Assembly: GCA_040758635.1 (NCBI GenBank)
Contig: JBFLVI010000019.1
Location: 1 to 39,081 of the forward strand
Source: Yes71-27 sp040758635
GTDB taxonomy: Bacteria; Bacillota; Desulfotomaculia; Desulfotomaculales; Ammonificaceae
Reading direction: 5' to 3'
DNA: 39,081 nucleotides
A program made the translations under genes and the position numbers. Below are positions 1 through 8,277 of the stretch, piece after piece; positions within the stretch are counted from its first letter, which is position 1, and each line of letters opens with the position of its first letter. The notes beneath the pieces were generated by a model. It made no database searches and was not told the origin of the DNA. It was given only the letters and a program-made list of their open reading frames with translations.

Positions 1-2
1 CC

Positions 3-464
3 GGGACGGCCTGTCTCGGTTATGCACTGGGGGCCTTTGCCGCCGCTTGTTTTCTTTTTGGTTTCCTGCAGCGGAACCCCCGGTTCAACCGTTTTGCCAT
101 TATCGGCAGCAGTATCCTTGGGTTTGCTGCGCTTCAGTTACTGGTGGTTTCCCTGAAAATCGCCTATCCTTTTTTGCGGGGCGTGGTTCCCGTCGAATGG
201 GTCGTGTCCGTCGGTGGTTCGGGTATTTGCATTATCGCTATAATTTACCTGCGACGCAGACTTTTTTCGGTGTCGCTTGTGAAGCGCCGGCGTTTATGGA
301 AGGGAGAGTGCGCGGTCTGCGGCTTTTCGGCCTCCGGGGCCTTTTGTGCCTGGTGCGGTACGGCCTTACAAACCCCTTGCCCGCAGTGCGGCCAGGAGAC
401 GGGTGTTTTCTATCCCTTTTGCCGGGTTTGCGGGAGTCCTTTAGAGGGAAAGCGCTTTTTTTAA
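3..464 (+). CDS. Membrane protein with C-terminal double zinc ribbon (5' partial)
   Basis: The frame is open from the left edge of the window, so the true start lies upstream; an internal GTG at 144 is unlikely to be the start because the frame before it encodes good hydrophobic sequence. The visible part has three hydrophobic stretches (about residues 5-20, 30-50 and 65-80) followed by a basic linker and two CxxC pairs of zinc-ribbon type (CAVC, CAWC, then CPQC, CRVC). The likely form is a membrane-anchored protein with a cytoplasmic double zinc ribbon. Its function is not recognised. It ends about 90-150 bp before the amidase gene. Confidence 0.6.
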   Translation, partial: GTACLGYALGAFAAACFLFGFLQRNPRFNRFAIIGSSILGFAALQLLVVSLKIAYPFLRGVVPVEWVVSVGGSGICIIAIIYLRRRLFSVSLVKRRRLWKGECAVCGFSASGAFCAWCGTALQTPCPQCGQETGVFYPFCRVCGSPLEGKRFF

Positions 465-613
465 AGGCATTGTGATCGGGTTCAGTGGCCGGACGACGGA
501 TTGTTGAGTTGTCGTTGGCTAAAATCTTTCTTTCTTCCGCCAGGAGGAAGTACATGCGGCAGCGAAGGAATGATTTGAGGAAAGGTGTTTTCCTGCTTGG
601 GGGAGGAGATTCG

Positions 614-1375
614 ATGAGGAGGCGGAAAGGAATACTTTTGTGCCTGGACCCCGGTCACGGGGGGTACGACCCGGGGGCGGTCGGCCCCACCGGATTGAAG
701 GAAAAAGACGTTACCCTTGCTGTTGCCCTCAAGGTGGGGTCGCACCTGTCGGGTGCCGGAGTAGAGGCGATCTTCACGCGGAACAGCGACCAGGTGCCCT
801 GGCCGGCGGATATTAATAAGGACCTGGCTGCCCGGTGCGAGATTGCGAACCGGGCGGGTGCCGACCTTTTTGTAAGCATCCACTGCAACAGTGCAATCAA
901 TCCGGATGCGCACGGGACGGAAACGTACTCGTTCCGGAACACCGGACGGGCGGCAGATGCCGCCAGGATAATTCAAGCCAGGCTGGTGGAGGCCCTCGGG
1001 CTGCACGACCGCGGCACGAAGACGGCCAATTACTATGTCCTGCGCCATACAATCATGCCGGCGGTCCTCACCGAACTGGCTTTCATCAGCAACCCGCAAG
1101 AGGAACGGCTTTTGGCGCAGCCCGATTTCAGGAACAGGGCGGCGCAGGCGATCGCAGAGGCGGTGGCCGAATACTTCGGCATTCGGATGCCGGAGGAAGC
1201 AGAACCGCCAGGGGTGCCCCGGCTGGTGGTCAACGGACGGCTTGCGAGCGACGTGCCTTTCCGGATTATCGAGGGCAGGACTTACGTGGAGTTGCGCTCG
1301 TTCGTGGAGGCCATCGGCGGGAGCGTGCACTGGGACGAAGAGACAAGAACGATTACGGTGGTAACCAGGTCCTAA
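614..1375 (+). CDS. N-acetylmuramoyl-L-alanine amidase with copper-amine-oxidase-N-like domain
   Basis: The protein should cleave the bond between muramic acid and the stem peptide of peptidoglycan. Residues 7-175 form an Amidase_3 domain: zinc ligands H15 (in DPGHGG), E30 (in GLKEKD) and H90 (in SIHCN), and the catalytic E154 (in TELAFISN). Residues about 195-253 resemble the copper amine oxidase N-terminal/stalk repeat common in clostridial secreted enzymes (YVELRSFVEAIGG, then a W-D-E turn and TITV). ATG 614 has GGGAGGAG upstream; ATG 554, with a perfect AGGAGG, is an equally good alternative and adds 20 residues. Neither start gives a clear signal peptide, which is odd for a wall enzyme. 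The protein has 253 residues. Confidence 0.85.
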   Translation: MRRRKGILLCLDPGHGGYDPGAVGPTGLKEKDVTLAVALKVGSHLSGAGVEAIFTRNSDQVPWPADINKDLAARCEIANRAGADLFVSIHCNSAINPDAHGTETYSFRNTGRAADAARIIQARLVEALGLHDRGTKTANYYVLRHTIMPAVLTELAFISNPQEERLLAQPDFRNRAAQAIAEAVAEYFGIRMPEEAEPPGVPRLVVNGRLASDVPFRIIEGRTYVELRSFVEAIGGSVHWDEETRTITVVTRS

Positions 1376-1716
1376 GGAGCCGCCTTGAATCCCACGTGCT
1401 TTTCTGTCCGGCCCCGGAGGATTGCCGCGGCGGGGTTTGGAGCCCCGGTGCATCCTGTGCGGTGATTTTATTGCACCGTCAGGAACGCTGTGTTAAGATA
1501 TCCTTAATACGGGAATTTCTGAACCAGGGCAGCATCTTAAAGGAGCTGCACCGTTTTTGTTGCCGGTTGTGCTGATGCGACCGCTTGGAGCCGGGCAGGA
1601 CCGAGACGGGAGGTAGGTTCCTTTACCTTTCGGACGATGGTCCGGGGGGTTTTTGTTTTTTAAGGGACGCATCCTGCTGTGAGTTGTTTGCAGACGTTTT
1701 TGGGGAGGTGGAAGCT
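1376..1716 (+). promoter_or_regulatory. Promoter and structured leader of the pantothenate/NAD block
   Basis: No gene is seen in this stretch. A sigma-A-like promoter TTGCAC (1471-1476), 17-bp spacer, TAAGAT (1494-1499) predicts a start near 1506, leaving about 210 nt of leader. Near its end are two hairpins that cannot form together: CCGAG...TTCGG (about 1602-1632, with AGGTA/TACCT inside) and CGGAC-GATG-GTCCG (about 1631-1644). The second is followed by GGGGG and a U-rich run, like a terminator. No known riboswitch consensus was recognised. The promoter is seen in sequence; the attenuator role is inference. Confidence 0.5.
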
Positions 1717-2577
1717 TTGCGACCCAAGGTGGCGGTGATTGGAGCAGGAAGGGTCGGTACGGCCTTCACCCTGCGGCTGAAGGAAAAGGGTTACCCGGTG
1801 GTGGCGGTGGCGAGCCGCAGTCCGGCTTCGGCCGGACGGCTTGCGGAGATGACGGGAGCAAAAGCGTGTGGGGCGGCGGAAGCGGCCCGCGCAGGGGAAC
1901 TGGTTCTGCTGACCACCCCCGACGGGGTAATCGCCGTGGTGGCGGAAGAGATTTCTCGGGAAGGGGGGTTTTGCCCCGGGCAGTTTGTGGCCCACGCCAG
2001 CGGGGCCCTGCCGGCGGCTGTGCTGTCGCCGGCGCGGCAGGCGGGAGCGGCCGTTTTTTCGCTCCACCCGCTGCAGTCCTTCGCCACGCCGGAACTCGCG
2101 GTGGACCGCTTGCCCGGTTCCTACTTCACCTTCGAAGGGGATGCGGACGCCCTCCCGCTGGCCCGCCGGCTGGTTGCGGACCTGGACGGGATTCTTTTCG
2201 AGTTGGACGCAGCCGCGAAACCGCTCTACCACGCTGCGGCCTGCGTGGCGTCGAACTACCTGGTCACTTTGCTGGGCCTGGTCTTAACCCTGGCGGAACG
2301 GGCCGGCCTGCCGCGGGACGGCATTTTCCCGGCTTTCCTGCCGCTCATCCAGGGGACCCTGCAGAACGTGGGGGCGGTGGGACCGGTGACCGGACTTACC
2401 GGACCGGTGGCCCGCGGCGACGTGGAGACGATCCGGCAACACGCCCGGGCGATGGAAAAGGACGCGTGGGAACTGTACCGGATGCTGGGGCTGCACACCG
2501 TAAAACTGGCCCGGCGCAAAGGCCTGTCGCCTGAAACGGCGCGGGAGCTGGAAAAAATATTCGGCGAGGTGAAATGA
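1717..2577 (+). CDS. Rossmann-like / DUF2520 dehydrogenase, candidate ketopantoate reductase
   Basis: The 286-residue protein starts with an NAD(P)-binding fold (VAVIGAGRVGTAF, residues 5-17) and has a C-terminal helical DUF2520-type domain from about residue 150. TTG 1717 is chosen because GGGGAGG lies 8 nt upstream and the nucleotide-binding motif follows at once; upstream in-frame sequence looks non-coding. The stop is one base before panB. Pantothenate synthesis needs a ketopantoate reductase between PanB and PanC, and no panE is present here, so this enzyme is the natural candidate. A non-PanE ketopantoate reductase (PanG) has been described in Francisella; I believe it belongs to this family but cannot confirm it here. 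The function is inference. Confidence 0.75.
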   Translation: MRPKVAVIGAGRVGTAFTLRLKEKGYPVVAVASRSPASAGRLAEMTGAKACGAAEAARAGELVLLTTPDGVIAVVAEEISREGGFCPGQFVAHASGALPAAVLSPARQAGAAVFSLHPLQSFATPELAVDRLPGSYFTFEGDADALPLARRLVADLDGILFELDAAAKPLYHAAACVASNYLVTLLGLVLTLAERAGLPRDGIFPAFLPLIQGTLQNVGAVGPVTGLTGPVARGDVETIRQHARAMEKDAWELYRMLGLHTVKLARRKGLSPETARELEKIFGEVK

Positions 2578-2578
2578 A

Positions 2579-3421
2579 ATGGCTGAAGTACGCATAACTA
2601 CGGCGGATTTTCGCCGTTGGAAGGAAGAAGGACGTCCGGTTACCATGCTTACCGCCTATGATTTCCCTACGGCCCGGCTGCTGGACGAGGCGGGAATCGA
2701 CGCCATCCTGGTCGGGGATTCGGTGGGCAACGTGGTGTTGGGTTACGATTCTACACTGCCGGTGACGATGGAGGAGATGCTGCACCACACCCGGGCGGTG
2801 GCGCGCGGCGCTTCCCGGGCGCTGGTGATCGGGGACATGCCTTTTCTTTCCTACCAGGCTTCCACGGCGGAGGCGGTCCGCAACGCCGGGCGCTTTCTCA
2901 AGGAAGCCGGGGCGCAGGCGGTAAAGCTTGAAGGCGGCCAGGAGGTTGCCGGGACGGTAAAGGCGATCGTGAACAGCGGCATTCCGGTGATGGGTCACAT
3001 CGGGTTGACCCCGCAGTACGTGCACCAGTTGGGCGGATACCGGGTGCAGGGGCGGCAGGCCGAGGCGGCTCGCCGCCTGGTCGGCGACGCGGTCAGTCTC
3101 GCGCAGGCCGGGGTTTTTGCGATTGTCCTGGAATGCGTTCCGGCGGAGGTGGCCAAGAAGATTACGGCGACCATTCCGGTGCCGACGATCGGGATCGGCG
3201 CGGGTGTTGACTGTGACGGGCAGGTGCTTGTGACGCACGACCTGCTCGGGCTCTACGGCGGGTTTTCCCCGAAGTTTGCGAAGCGCTACGCCAGCCTGGT
3301 CGAGGAAATCAAGCGGGCGCTGGAGGCTTTCCGGGCAGAGGTGCTGGGGCGGGAGTTTCCCGGCCCGGAGCACAGTTTTTCGATGCCGGCGGAGGAACTG
3401 GCGGAGTTCTTGAAGGAATAG
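2579..3421 (+). CDS. panB: 3-methyl-2-oxobutanoate hydroxymethyltransferase
   Basis: The enzyme transfers a hydroxymethyl group from 5,10-methylenetetrahydrofolate to 2-oxoisovalerate, giving ketopantoate, the first step of pantothenate synthesis. The 280-residue length is typical. Family signatures are visible: LTAYDFP at 24-30, metal ligands D47 (VGDS) and D86 (GDMPF), E118 (KLEGG), MGHIGLTPQ and PTIGIGAG. The gene starts one base after the DUF2520 stop with GAGGTGA as ribosome site, so translation is probably coupled. panC follows after 95 bp. Confidence 0.97.
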   Translation: MAEVRITTADFRRWKEEGRPVTMLTAYDFPTARLLDEAGIDAILVGDSVGNVVLGYDSTLPVTMEEMLHHTRAVARGASRALVIGDMPFLSYQASTAEAVRNAGRFLKEAGAQAVKLEGGQEVAGTVKAIVNSGIPVMGHIGLTPQYVHQLGGYRVQGRQAEAARRLVGDAVSLAQAGVFAIVLECVPAEVAKKITATIPVPTIGIGAGVDCDGQVLVTHDLLGLYGGFSPKFAKRYASLVEEIKRALEAFRAEVLGREFPGPEHSFSMPAEELAEFLKE

Positions 3422-3516
3422 GAACGAAGGCGCGGAAGCCGGTTCGGCGGCGACTGATCGGACGGACAGGCGGTTTTGGCAACCGGCGGTCTCTGGTTTG
3501 CGGGAGGAGGGAAAAC

Positions 3517-4377
3517 GTGAAACTCTTCGAAAGGATCGCGGACATGCGGGCGTACCTGGCGGAAGCAAAGGCGAGGGGCGAACGGATCGGGTTTGTCCCC
3601 ACGATGGGTTTCCTTCACCAAGGGCACCTGGCACTGATCCGTTGTGCCAGGGAGGACGACGAGGTGGACCGGGTGGTGGTGAGTATCTTTGTCAACCCGC
3701 TGCAGTTTGGTCCCCGGGAAGACTACCGGGACTACCCGCGAGACCTCGAGCAGGACAAAAAACTGTGTCTTGACGGCGGGACGGATGCCCTTTTCGTACC
3801 GGCAGTGGCGGAGATGTACCCGGAGGGGTTTGCCACGCACGTCGAGGTTACGGGGGTGACCGAGATCCTTTGCGGGCGCTCGCGCCCCGGTCACTTCCGG
3901 GGGGTCGCGACGGTTGTGGCGAAGCTTTTCAACATCGTCCAGCCGGATTGCGCTTATTTCGGTATCAAAGACGCCCAGCAGGTGGTGGTGATCCGGCGGA
4001 TGGCCGAGGACCTCAATTTTCCGGTGAAAATAAAGGTGCACCCGACGGTGCGGGAAGAAGACGGCCTGGCAGTGAGCTCCCGGAATATTTACCTGAGCGC
4101 GGAAGAAAGGCAGGCGGCGACGGTGCTTTACCGGAGCCTAAAGCGGGCCGAAGAACTGGTAGGGCAGGGGGAACGAAACGGGCTGCGGCTGAAGAGGTTC
4201 CTGGAGGAGGCGATCGGCGCGGAGCCGCTGGCGCGGCTCGATTACGCCGCGGTCGTAAGCTGGCCGGACTTGAAGCCGCTTGACGAACTCCGGCCGGGCC
4301 AGGTGCTTTTGGCGGTGGCAGCTTATTTTGGCCGGGCACGGCTGATTGACAACCTGTTGGTAGAGGTGATGGCATAG
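3517..4377 (+). CDS. panC: Pantothenate synthetase
   Basis: The enzyme condenses pantoate with beta-alanine using ATP. It is 286 residues long, normal for the family, and of the nucleotidyltransferase HIGH type: VPTMG at 27-31 and HQGH at 34-37 bind ATP. IFVNPLQFGP, GHFRGVATVV and the KMSKS-like region ending in SSRN follow. GTG 3517 has GGAGG at a good distance. The stop is one base before panD, so the two are co-translated. Confidence 0.97.
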   Translation: MKLFERIADMRAYLAEAKARGERIGFVPTMGFLHQGHLALIRCAREDDEVDRVVVSIFVNPLQFGPREDYRDYPRDLEQDKKLCLDGGTDALFVPAVAEMYPEGFATHVEVTGVTEILCGRSRPGHFRGVATVVAKLFNIVQPDCAYFGIKDAQQVVVIRRMAEDLNFPVKIKVHPTVREEDGLAVSSRNIYLSAEERQAATVLYRSLKRAEELVGQGERNGLRLKRFLEEAIGAEPLARLDYAAVVSWPDLKPLDELRPGQVLLAVAAYFGRARLIDNLLVEVMA

Positions 4378-4378
4378 G

Positions 4379-4768
4379 ATGTTTGTGGCGATGTTGCGCG
4401 GGAAGATCCACCGGGCGACCGTAACCGAAACGAGACTGGAGTACGCGGGCAGCATTACGATTGACGAGGCCCTTTTGGAGGCGGCGGACATTCTGCCCGG
4501 AGAGCGGGTGCAGGTCTTTAATCTCAACAACGGCGAGCGTTTTGAAACGTATACGATTTCCGGACCGCGGGACAGCGGCATCGTTTGTCTTAACGGACCG
4601 GCGGCCCGGCTGGCCCAGGTGGGGGACCGCGTCATCGTCGTCGCCTACGCTTTTGTTCCCTACGAGGAAGCCCGCGGCTTCCGGCCGCGGATAGTGGTGG
4701 TAGGCGACGGCAACCGGGTGGCCGAGGTGAACCGGGACGTGCCGCACGGAACGGTCCAGGCACCGTAG
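4379..4768 (+). CDS. panD: Aspartate 1-decarboxylase proenzyme
   Basis: The enzyme makes beta-alanine from aspartate for PanC. It is a pyruvoyl enzyme made as a proenzyme: the self-cleavage site G24-S25 (in EYAGSITID) is intact, so Ser25 should become the pyruvoyl group. K9 and the LRGKIHRATVT start are typical, as is the 129-residue length. It lies one base after panC and is the last gene before the nad promoter. Confidence 0.97.
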   Translation: MFVAMLRGKIHRATVTETRLEYAGSITIDEALLEAADILPGERVQVFNLNNGERFETYTISGPRDSGIVCLNGPAARLAQVGDRVIVVAYAFVPYEEARGFRPRIVVVGDGNRVAEVNRDVPHGTVQAP

Positions 4769-4778
4769 AAAGGCTCTA

Positions 4779-4817
4779 TTGACAGCAACTGGCGTGGCAG
4801 TTAGAATTAAGCTTAAT
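4779..4817 (+). promoter_or_regulatory. Sigma-A promoter of nadA-nadB-nadC with palindromic operator candidate
   Basis: TTGACA (4779-4784), 17-bp spacer and TAGAAT (4802-4807) form a near-consensus promoter. The perfect 12-bp palindrome ATTAAGCTTAAT (4806-4817) overlaps the end of the -10 box and the expected start site, a usual place for a repressor. It does not obviously match the NiaR or NrtR sites I know. The promoter is seen directly; the operator role is inference. Confidence 0.7.
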
Positions 4818-4851
4818 CCGGCGGCGATAACGGTTTTAGGAGAGGCAGGCA

Positions 4852-5772
4852 GTGCCCGAAGAGATTACCGAACTGGTATCGGAAATCAAGCGCCTCAAGG
4901 AAGAGCGCGAGGCGCTGATTCTCAGCCACTACTACCAGCGTCCGGAAATCCAGGATCTTGCCGACTTTGTCGGCGACTCGCTGGAACTTTCCCGCCGGGC
5001 GGCGGCAACCTCCGCCCGGGTGCTGGTTTTCTGCGGCGTCCACTTTATGGCGGAGACGGCGGCCGTCCTTTCACCGGAAAAGATCGTGGTTATTCCAGAC
5101 CCCAAGGCCGGTTGCCCGCTGGCAGCGATGGTGACGCCGGAGGCCCTGCGGGCTCGAAAGGAGCAACTGCCGGGGGCGGCGGTGGTTTCTTACGTCAATA
5201 CCACCGCGGCGGTCAAGGCGGAGAGCGATATTGTCTGTACTTCGGCCAACGCGGCGAAGGTGGTGCGGAGCCTGCCGCCCGGGCAGGAGGTCTTGTTTTT
5301 GCCGGACCGGAACCTGGGGCGGTACGCGGCGGCCCAGAATCCGGACCGGCGCATCGTCCTCTGGGACGGTTACTGCTATGTCCACGACCAGATGCGGGCG
5401 GCGGACATCCTCAAAGCAAAGGAAGAACATCCTGCGGCAGCGGTGCTGGCACACCCGGAATGCCGTCCGGAGGTCCTCGCACTGGCCGACGGAGTGGCCA
5501 GCACCTCAGGCATTATCCGTTTCGCGCGGGAGAGCGCGGCGCGGGAGTTCATCATCGTAACCGAAGAAGGGCTGTTGCACCAACTCCGGAAGGAATGTCC
5601 TGATAAACGGTTCTATCTGGCCTCGCCGAAACTGGTCTGTCCAGACATGAAGCGGATTACCCTCACCAAGCTTCACCGGTCCCTGTATAATCTCGAGCCG
5701 CGGGTCGAGGTGCCCAAACCGGTACGGGAACGTGCGGTGCGGGCGGTGGAACGCATGCTGGCCATTAGTTGA
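4852..5772 (+). CDS. nadA: Quinolinate synthase
   Basis: The enzyme condenses iminoaspartate with dihydroxyacetone phosphate to quinolinate using a 4Fe-4S cluster, so it is oxygen sensitive. It has 306 residues, the short clostridial/thermophile type. The three expected cluster cysteines have the correct spacing: C88 (AGCPLA), C175 (WDGYC) and C263 (LVCPDM). Substrate motifs SHYYQ (25-29) and TSANA are present. The GTG start follows an AGGAGAGGCAG ribosome site. It overlaps or abuts nadB. Confidence 0.97.
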   Translation: MPEEITELVSEIKRLKEEREALILSHYYQRPEIQDLADFVGDSLELSRRAAATSARVLVFCGVHFMAETAAVLSPEKIVVIPDPKAGCPLAAMVTPEALRARKEQLPGAAVVSYVNTTAAVKAESDIVCTSANAAKVVRSLPPGQEVLFLPDRNLGRYAAAQNPDRRIVLWDGYCYVHDQMRAADILKAKEEHPAAAVLAHPECRPEVLALADGVASTSGIIRFARESAAREFIIVTEEGLLHQLRKECPDKRFYLASPKLVCPDMKRITLTKLHRSLYNLEPRVEVPKPVRERAVRAVERMLAIS

Positions 5773-5783
5773 AGGTGGGGTTC

Positions 5784-7364
5784 GTGGGACACTTCCTCGT
5801 TAACTTCGACACCCGGGAACTGGAAACAACGGCGTGCGCCTTTCTTATTTTGGGGAGCGGTATTGCCGGGCTGTACACCGCACATACGGCCAGCCGGTTC
5901 TGGAGCGACGTCGTGGTGCTGACCAAGCGGGGTATTGACGACACGGCGACGGAAAGAGCCCAGGGAGGAATTGCGGCCGCGGTGGGTCCCAGCGATTCAC
6001 CGGTGCTGCATTATGAGGATACGCTTACGGCGGGGGCCGGTCTTTGTGACGCTGCCGCGACCCGGATCCTGGTTACGGAGGGGCCGGCCCGGGTCGAGGA
6101 GCTAATCCGGCTGGGAGCACGGTTTGACCGGGCCAACGGGCTTTTTGACCTTACCCGGGAGGGCGCGCACACCCGGCGGCGCATTTTACATGCAGCCGGA
6201 GATGCGACAGGCGCCGAGATCCAGCGCGTGCTTTCTTCCGCCGTCCGGGAAAACCCCCGGGTCACCGTTTTGGAAAATCACTTCCTGGTGGACCTGCTGG
6301 TCACAAACGACGTCTGCTGGGGCGTCCTGGCCTGGGACGCGGCCCGGGAGAAACTGCGGGTTTTTCGTGCTCCGGTTGTGGTTCTCGCCACGGGAGGCGC
6401 GGGGCAGGTTTACCGGGATACCACAAATCCCCGGGTTGTCACGGGCGACGGCGTTGCTGCGGCCTACCGGGCTGGGGCCGAAGTAATGGATATGGAATTC
6501 GTCCAGTTTCACCCCACGGTACTCGCGCTGCGGGGGGCGCCGCGCTTTTTGATTTCGGAAGCGGTGCGGGGCGAGGGGGGAATTCTCTTAAATTCCAAGG
6601 GGGAGCGGTTTATGCTCCGGTACCATCACCTTGGGGAACTCGCTCCCCGGGACGTCGTGGTCCGGGCGATACTGCAGGAACTGGCGGCTGAAGGGGGAGA
6701 GCACGTTTACCTGAGCCTGGCGCACCTCGAGCCGCAGAAGGTGCGGGAGCGCTTTCCGACGATTACCCGGCGGTTGCGCGCTTACGGCCTGGACCTGGCC
6801 ACCGACCTCATCCCGGTTGCTCCTGCGGCGCACTACCTGATGGGTGGTGTTAAAACGGGGTTGTACGGGGAAACGAATCTAAAGGGGCTTTACGCCTGCG
6901 GGGAAACGGCCTGCGCCGGAATTCACGGCGCCAACCGCCTGGCCTCGAATTCGCTTCTCGACGGCCTGGTTTTTGGCGGTAAGATCGTGGAGCACGCCCG
7001 GTGTTATCGTCCGGAGGCCGTGGAAACCATCGCCGTGAACGAGGGACTGGAGCCGGCCGAGGGGTTGGACGTTGCCGCGCTCAGGGCGGAGCTGAAGGCG
7101 ATGATGCAGGAGCGGGTGGGGCCGGTGCGGACGGCGGAAGGACTTCAGGCCGTCCTGAGGCGCTTTGAAGAGTGGGAGTACCTGCGGCGGAAAGAGGCCC
7201 GGACGCCGGAGCTGATGGAGTTCCGGAATATCTTCGACGTCGCGGAGTTGATTGCGGAAACGGCCCTGATGCGCACCGAGTCCCGGGGCGCTCACCTTCG
7301 GGCCGATTACCCGGAAAGCCGAGAGCGGTGGAAGAGACATATCATCCTCCGGCGGCAGGTGTAG
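5784..7364 (+). CDS. nadB: L-aspartate oxidase
   Basis: The flavoenzyme oxidises aspartate to iminoaspartate, the substrate of NadA; in anaerobes fumarate is the probable electron acceptor. The FAD-binding GSGIAG sits at residues 24-29 of the 526-residue protein. ERAQGGIAAA, the active-site QFHPT and EAVRGEGG motifs and GANRLASNSLLDG follow in the family order, with the succinate dehydrogenase-like C-terminal helical domain at the end. GTG 5784 is preferred because AAGGTGGGG precedes it; TTG 5769, overlapping the nadA stop, is the longer alternative. Confidence 0.96.
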   Translation: MGHFLVNFDTRELETTACAFLILGSGIAGLYTAHTASRFWSDVVVLTKRGIDDTATERAQGGIAAAVGPSDSPVLHYEDTLTAGAGLCDAAATRILVTEGPARVEELIRLGARFDRANGLFDLTREGAHTRRRILHAAGDATGAEIQRVLSSAVRENPRVTVLENHFLVDLLVTNDVCWGVLAWDAAREKLRVFRAPVVVLATGGAGQVYRDTTNPRVVTGDGVAAAYRAGAEVMDMEFVQFHPTVLALRGAPRFLISEAVRGEGGILLNSKGERFMLRYHHLGELAPRDVVVRAILQELAAEGGEHVYLSLAHLEPQKVRERFPTITRRLRAYGLDLATDLIPVAPAAHYLMGGVKTGLYGETNLKGLYACGETACAGIHGANRLASNSLLDGLVFGGKIVEHARCYRPEAVETIAVNEGLEPAEGLDVAALRAELKAMMQERVGPVRTAEGLQAVLRRFEEWEYLRRKEARTPELMEFRNIFDVAELIAETALMRTESRGAHLRADYPESRERWKRHIILRRQV

Positions 7365-7367
7365 CCG

Positions 7368-8240
7368 ATGGCGGAAGAACTCTTTTTCGGGCTCGACGAA
7401 CTGGTGGACCGGGCGCTCCAGGAAGACCTGGGCACCGGAGACCTTACCACTTTGGGCATCGTCCCGGAAGGCGTTTTCGCCCGGGGTGTTTTTCTGACAA
7501 GAGAAGAAGGGGTGGTAGCGGGGTTGCCGGTAGCGACAAGGGTGTTCCGGCGTCTTGATCCGGAAAGTGAGTTTCGGTGCCGGGTCGAAGAAGGCGCGAA
7601 GGTTGCCGCCGGTACAGTGCTGGCAGAGGTGGTTGGCCGCGCTCGCGCCGTCCTTTGCGGCGAACGGGTGGCGTTGAATTTCCTGAGGCACCTTTCGGGA
7701 ATCGCTACCCGGACGGCGGGGATGGTGGCGCTGGTGCAGGAGTTTCAAGTGTTGGTGACGGATACGCGGAAGACGACGCCGGGCCTGCGGGCCTTAGAGA
7801 AATACGCGGTGCGCGTCGGCGGAGGCAAGAACCACCGTTTCGGTCTATACGACGGGGTCCTGATCAAGGACAACCACATCAGAATTGCGGGCGGCGTGAA
7901 AGAAGCGGTGCGCCGGGTGCGGGAAAGCGTGCCGCATACGCTGAAGGTTGAAGTGGAAGCCGAGAGCCTGGCGCAGGTTGAAGAGGCGCTGGCGGCTGGA
8001 GTAGACGTCATTATGCTGGACAACATGCCGCTGGAAACGATGCGGGAAGCGGTGCGGTTGATCGCCGGGCGGGCGCTGGTCGAAGCCTCGGGCGGGATCA
8101 CCGAAGAGAACATCCGGGCGGTGGCGGCCACGGGGGTGGACCTGATTTCCGCGGGGGCGCTTACCCATTCGGTACGGGCACTGGACATTTCACTGGAGAT
8201 TTTGACCAGCGGCACCGACCGGGGCGTTGCCGGCGAATGA
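7368..8240 (+). CDS. nadC: Nicotinate-nucleotide pyrophosphorylase (quinolinate phosphoribosyltransferase)
   Basis: The enzyme turns quinolinate and PRPP into nicotinate mononucleotide, the last step of the nad operon. The 290-residue protein has the EDLGTGDLT start, NFLRHLSGIAT, the substrate-binding DTRKTTPGLR region and GGGKNHR, followed by IKDNH and LDNM. It starts 3 bp after nadB. The end of the gene runs into the region upstream of birA, so nadA to birA and coaX are probably one transcript. Confidence 0.97.
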   Translation: MAEELFFGLDELVDRALQEDLGTGDLTTLGIVPEGVFARGVFLTREEGVVAGLPVATRVFRRLDPESEFRCRVEEGAKVAAGTVLAEVVGRARAVLCGERVALNFLRHLSGIATRTAGMVALVQEFQVLVTDTRKTTPGLRALEKYAVRVGGGKNHRFGLYDGVLIKDNHIRIAGGVKEAVRRVRESVPHTLKVEVEAESLAQVEEALAAGVDVIMLDNMPLETMREAVRLIAGRALVEASGGITEENIRAVAATGVDLISAGALTHSVRALDISLEILTSGTDRGVAGE

Positions 8241-8277
8241 TCTGAGGCGGAGGTTCACGCACACGGGAGGTCCGGGA

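Noticed and set aside
2396..3634. 412-residue - strand frame opposite panB and panC
   Set aside because: Antisense shadow of well-defined genes, low-complexity composition.
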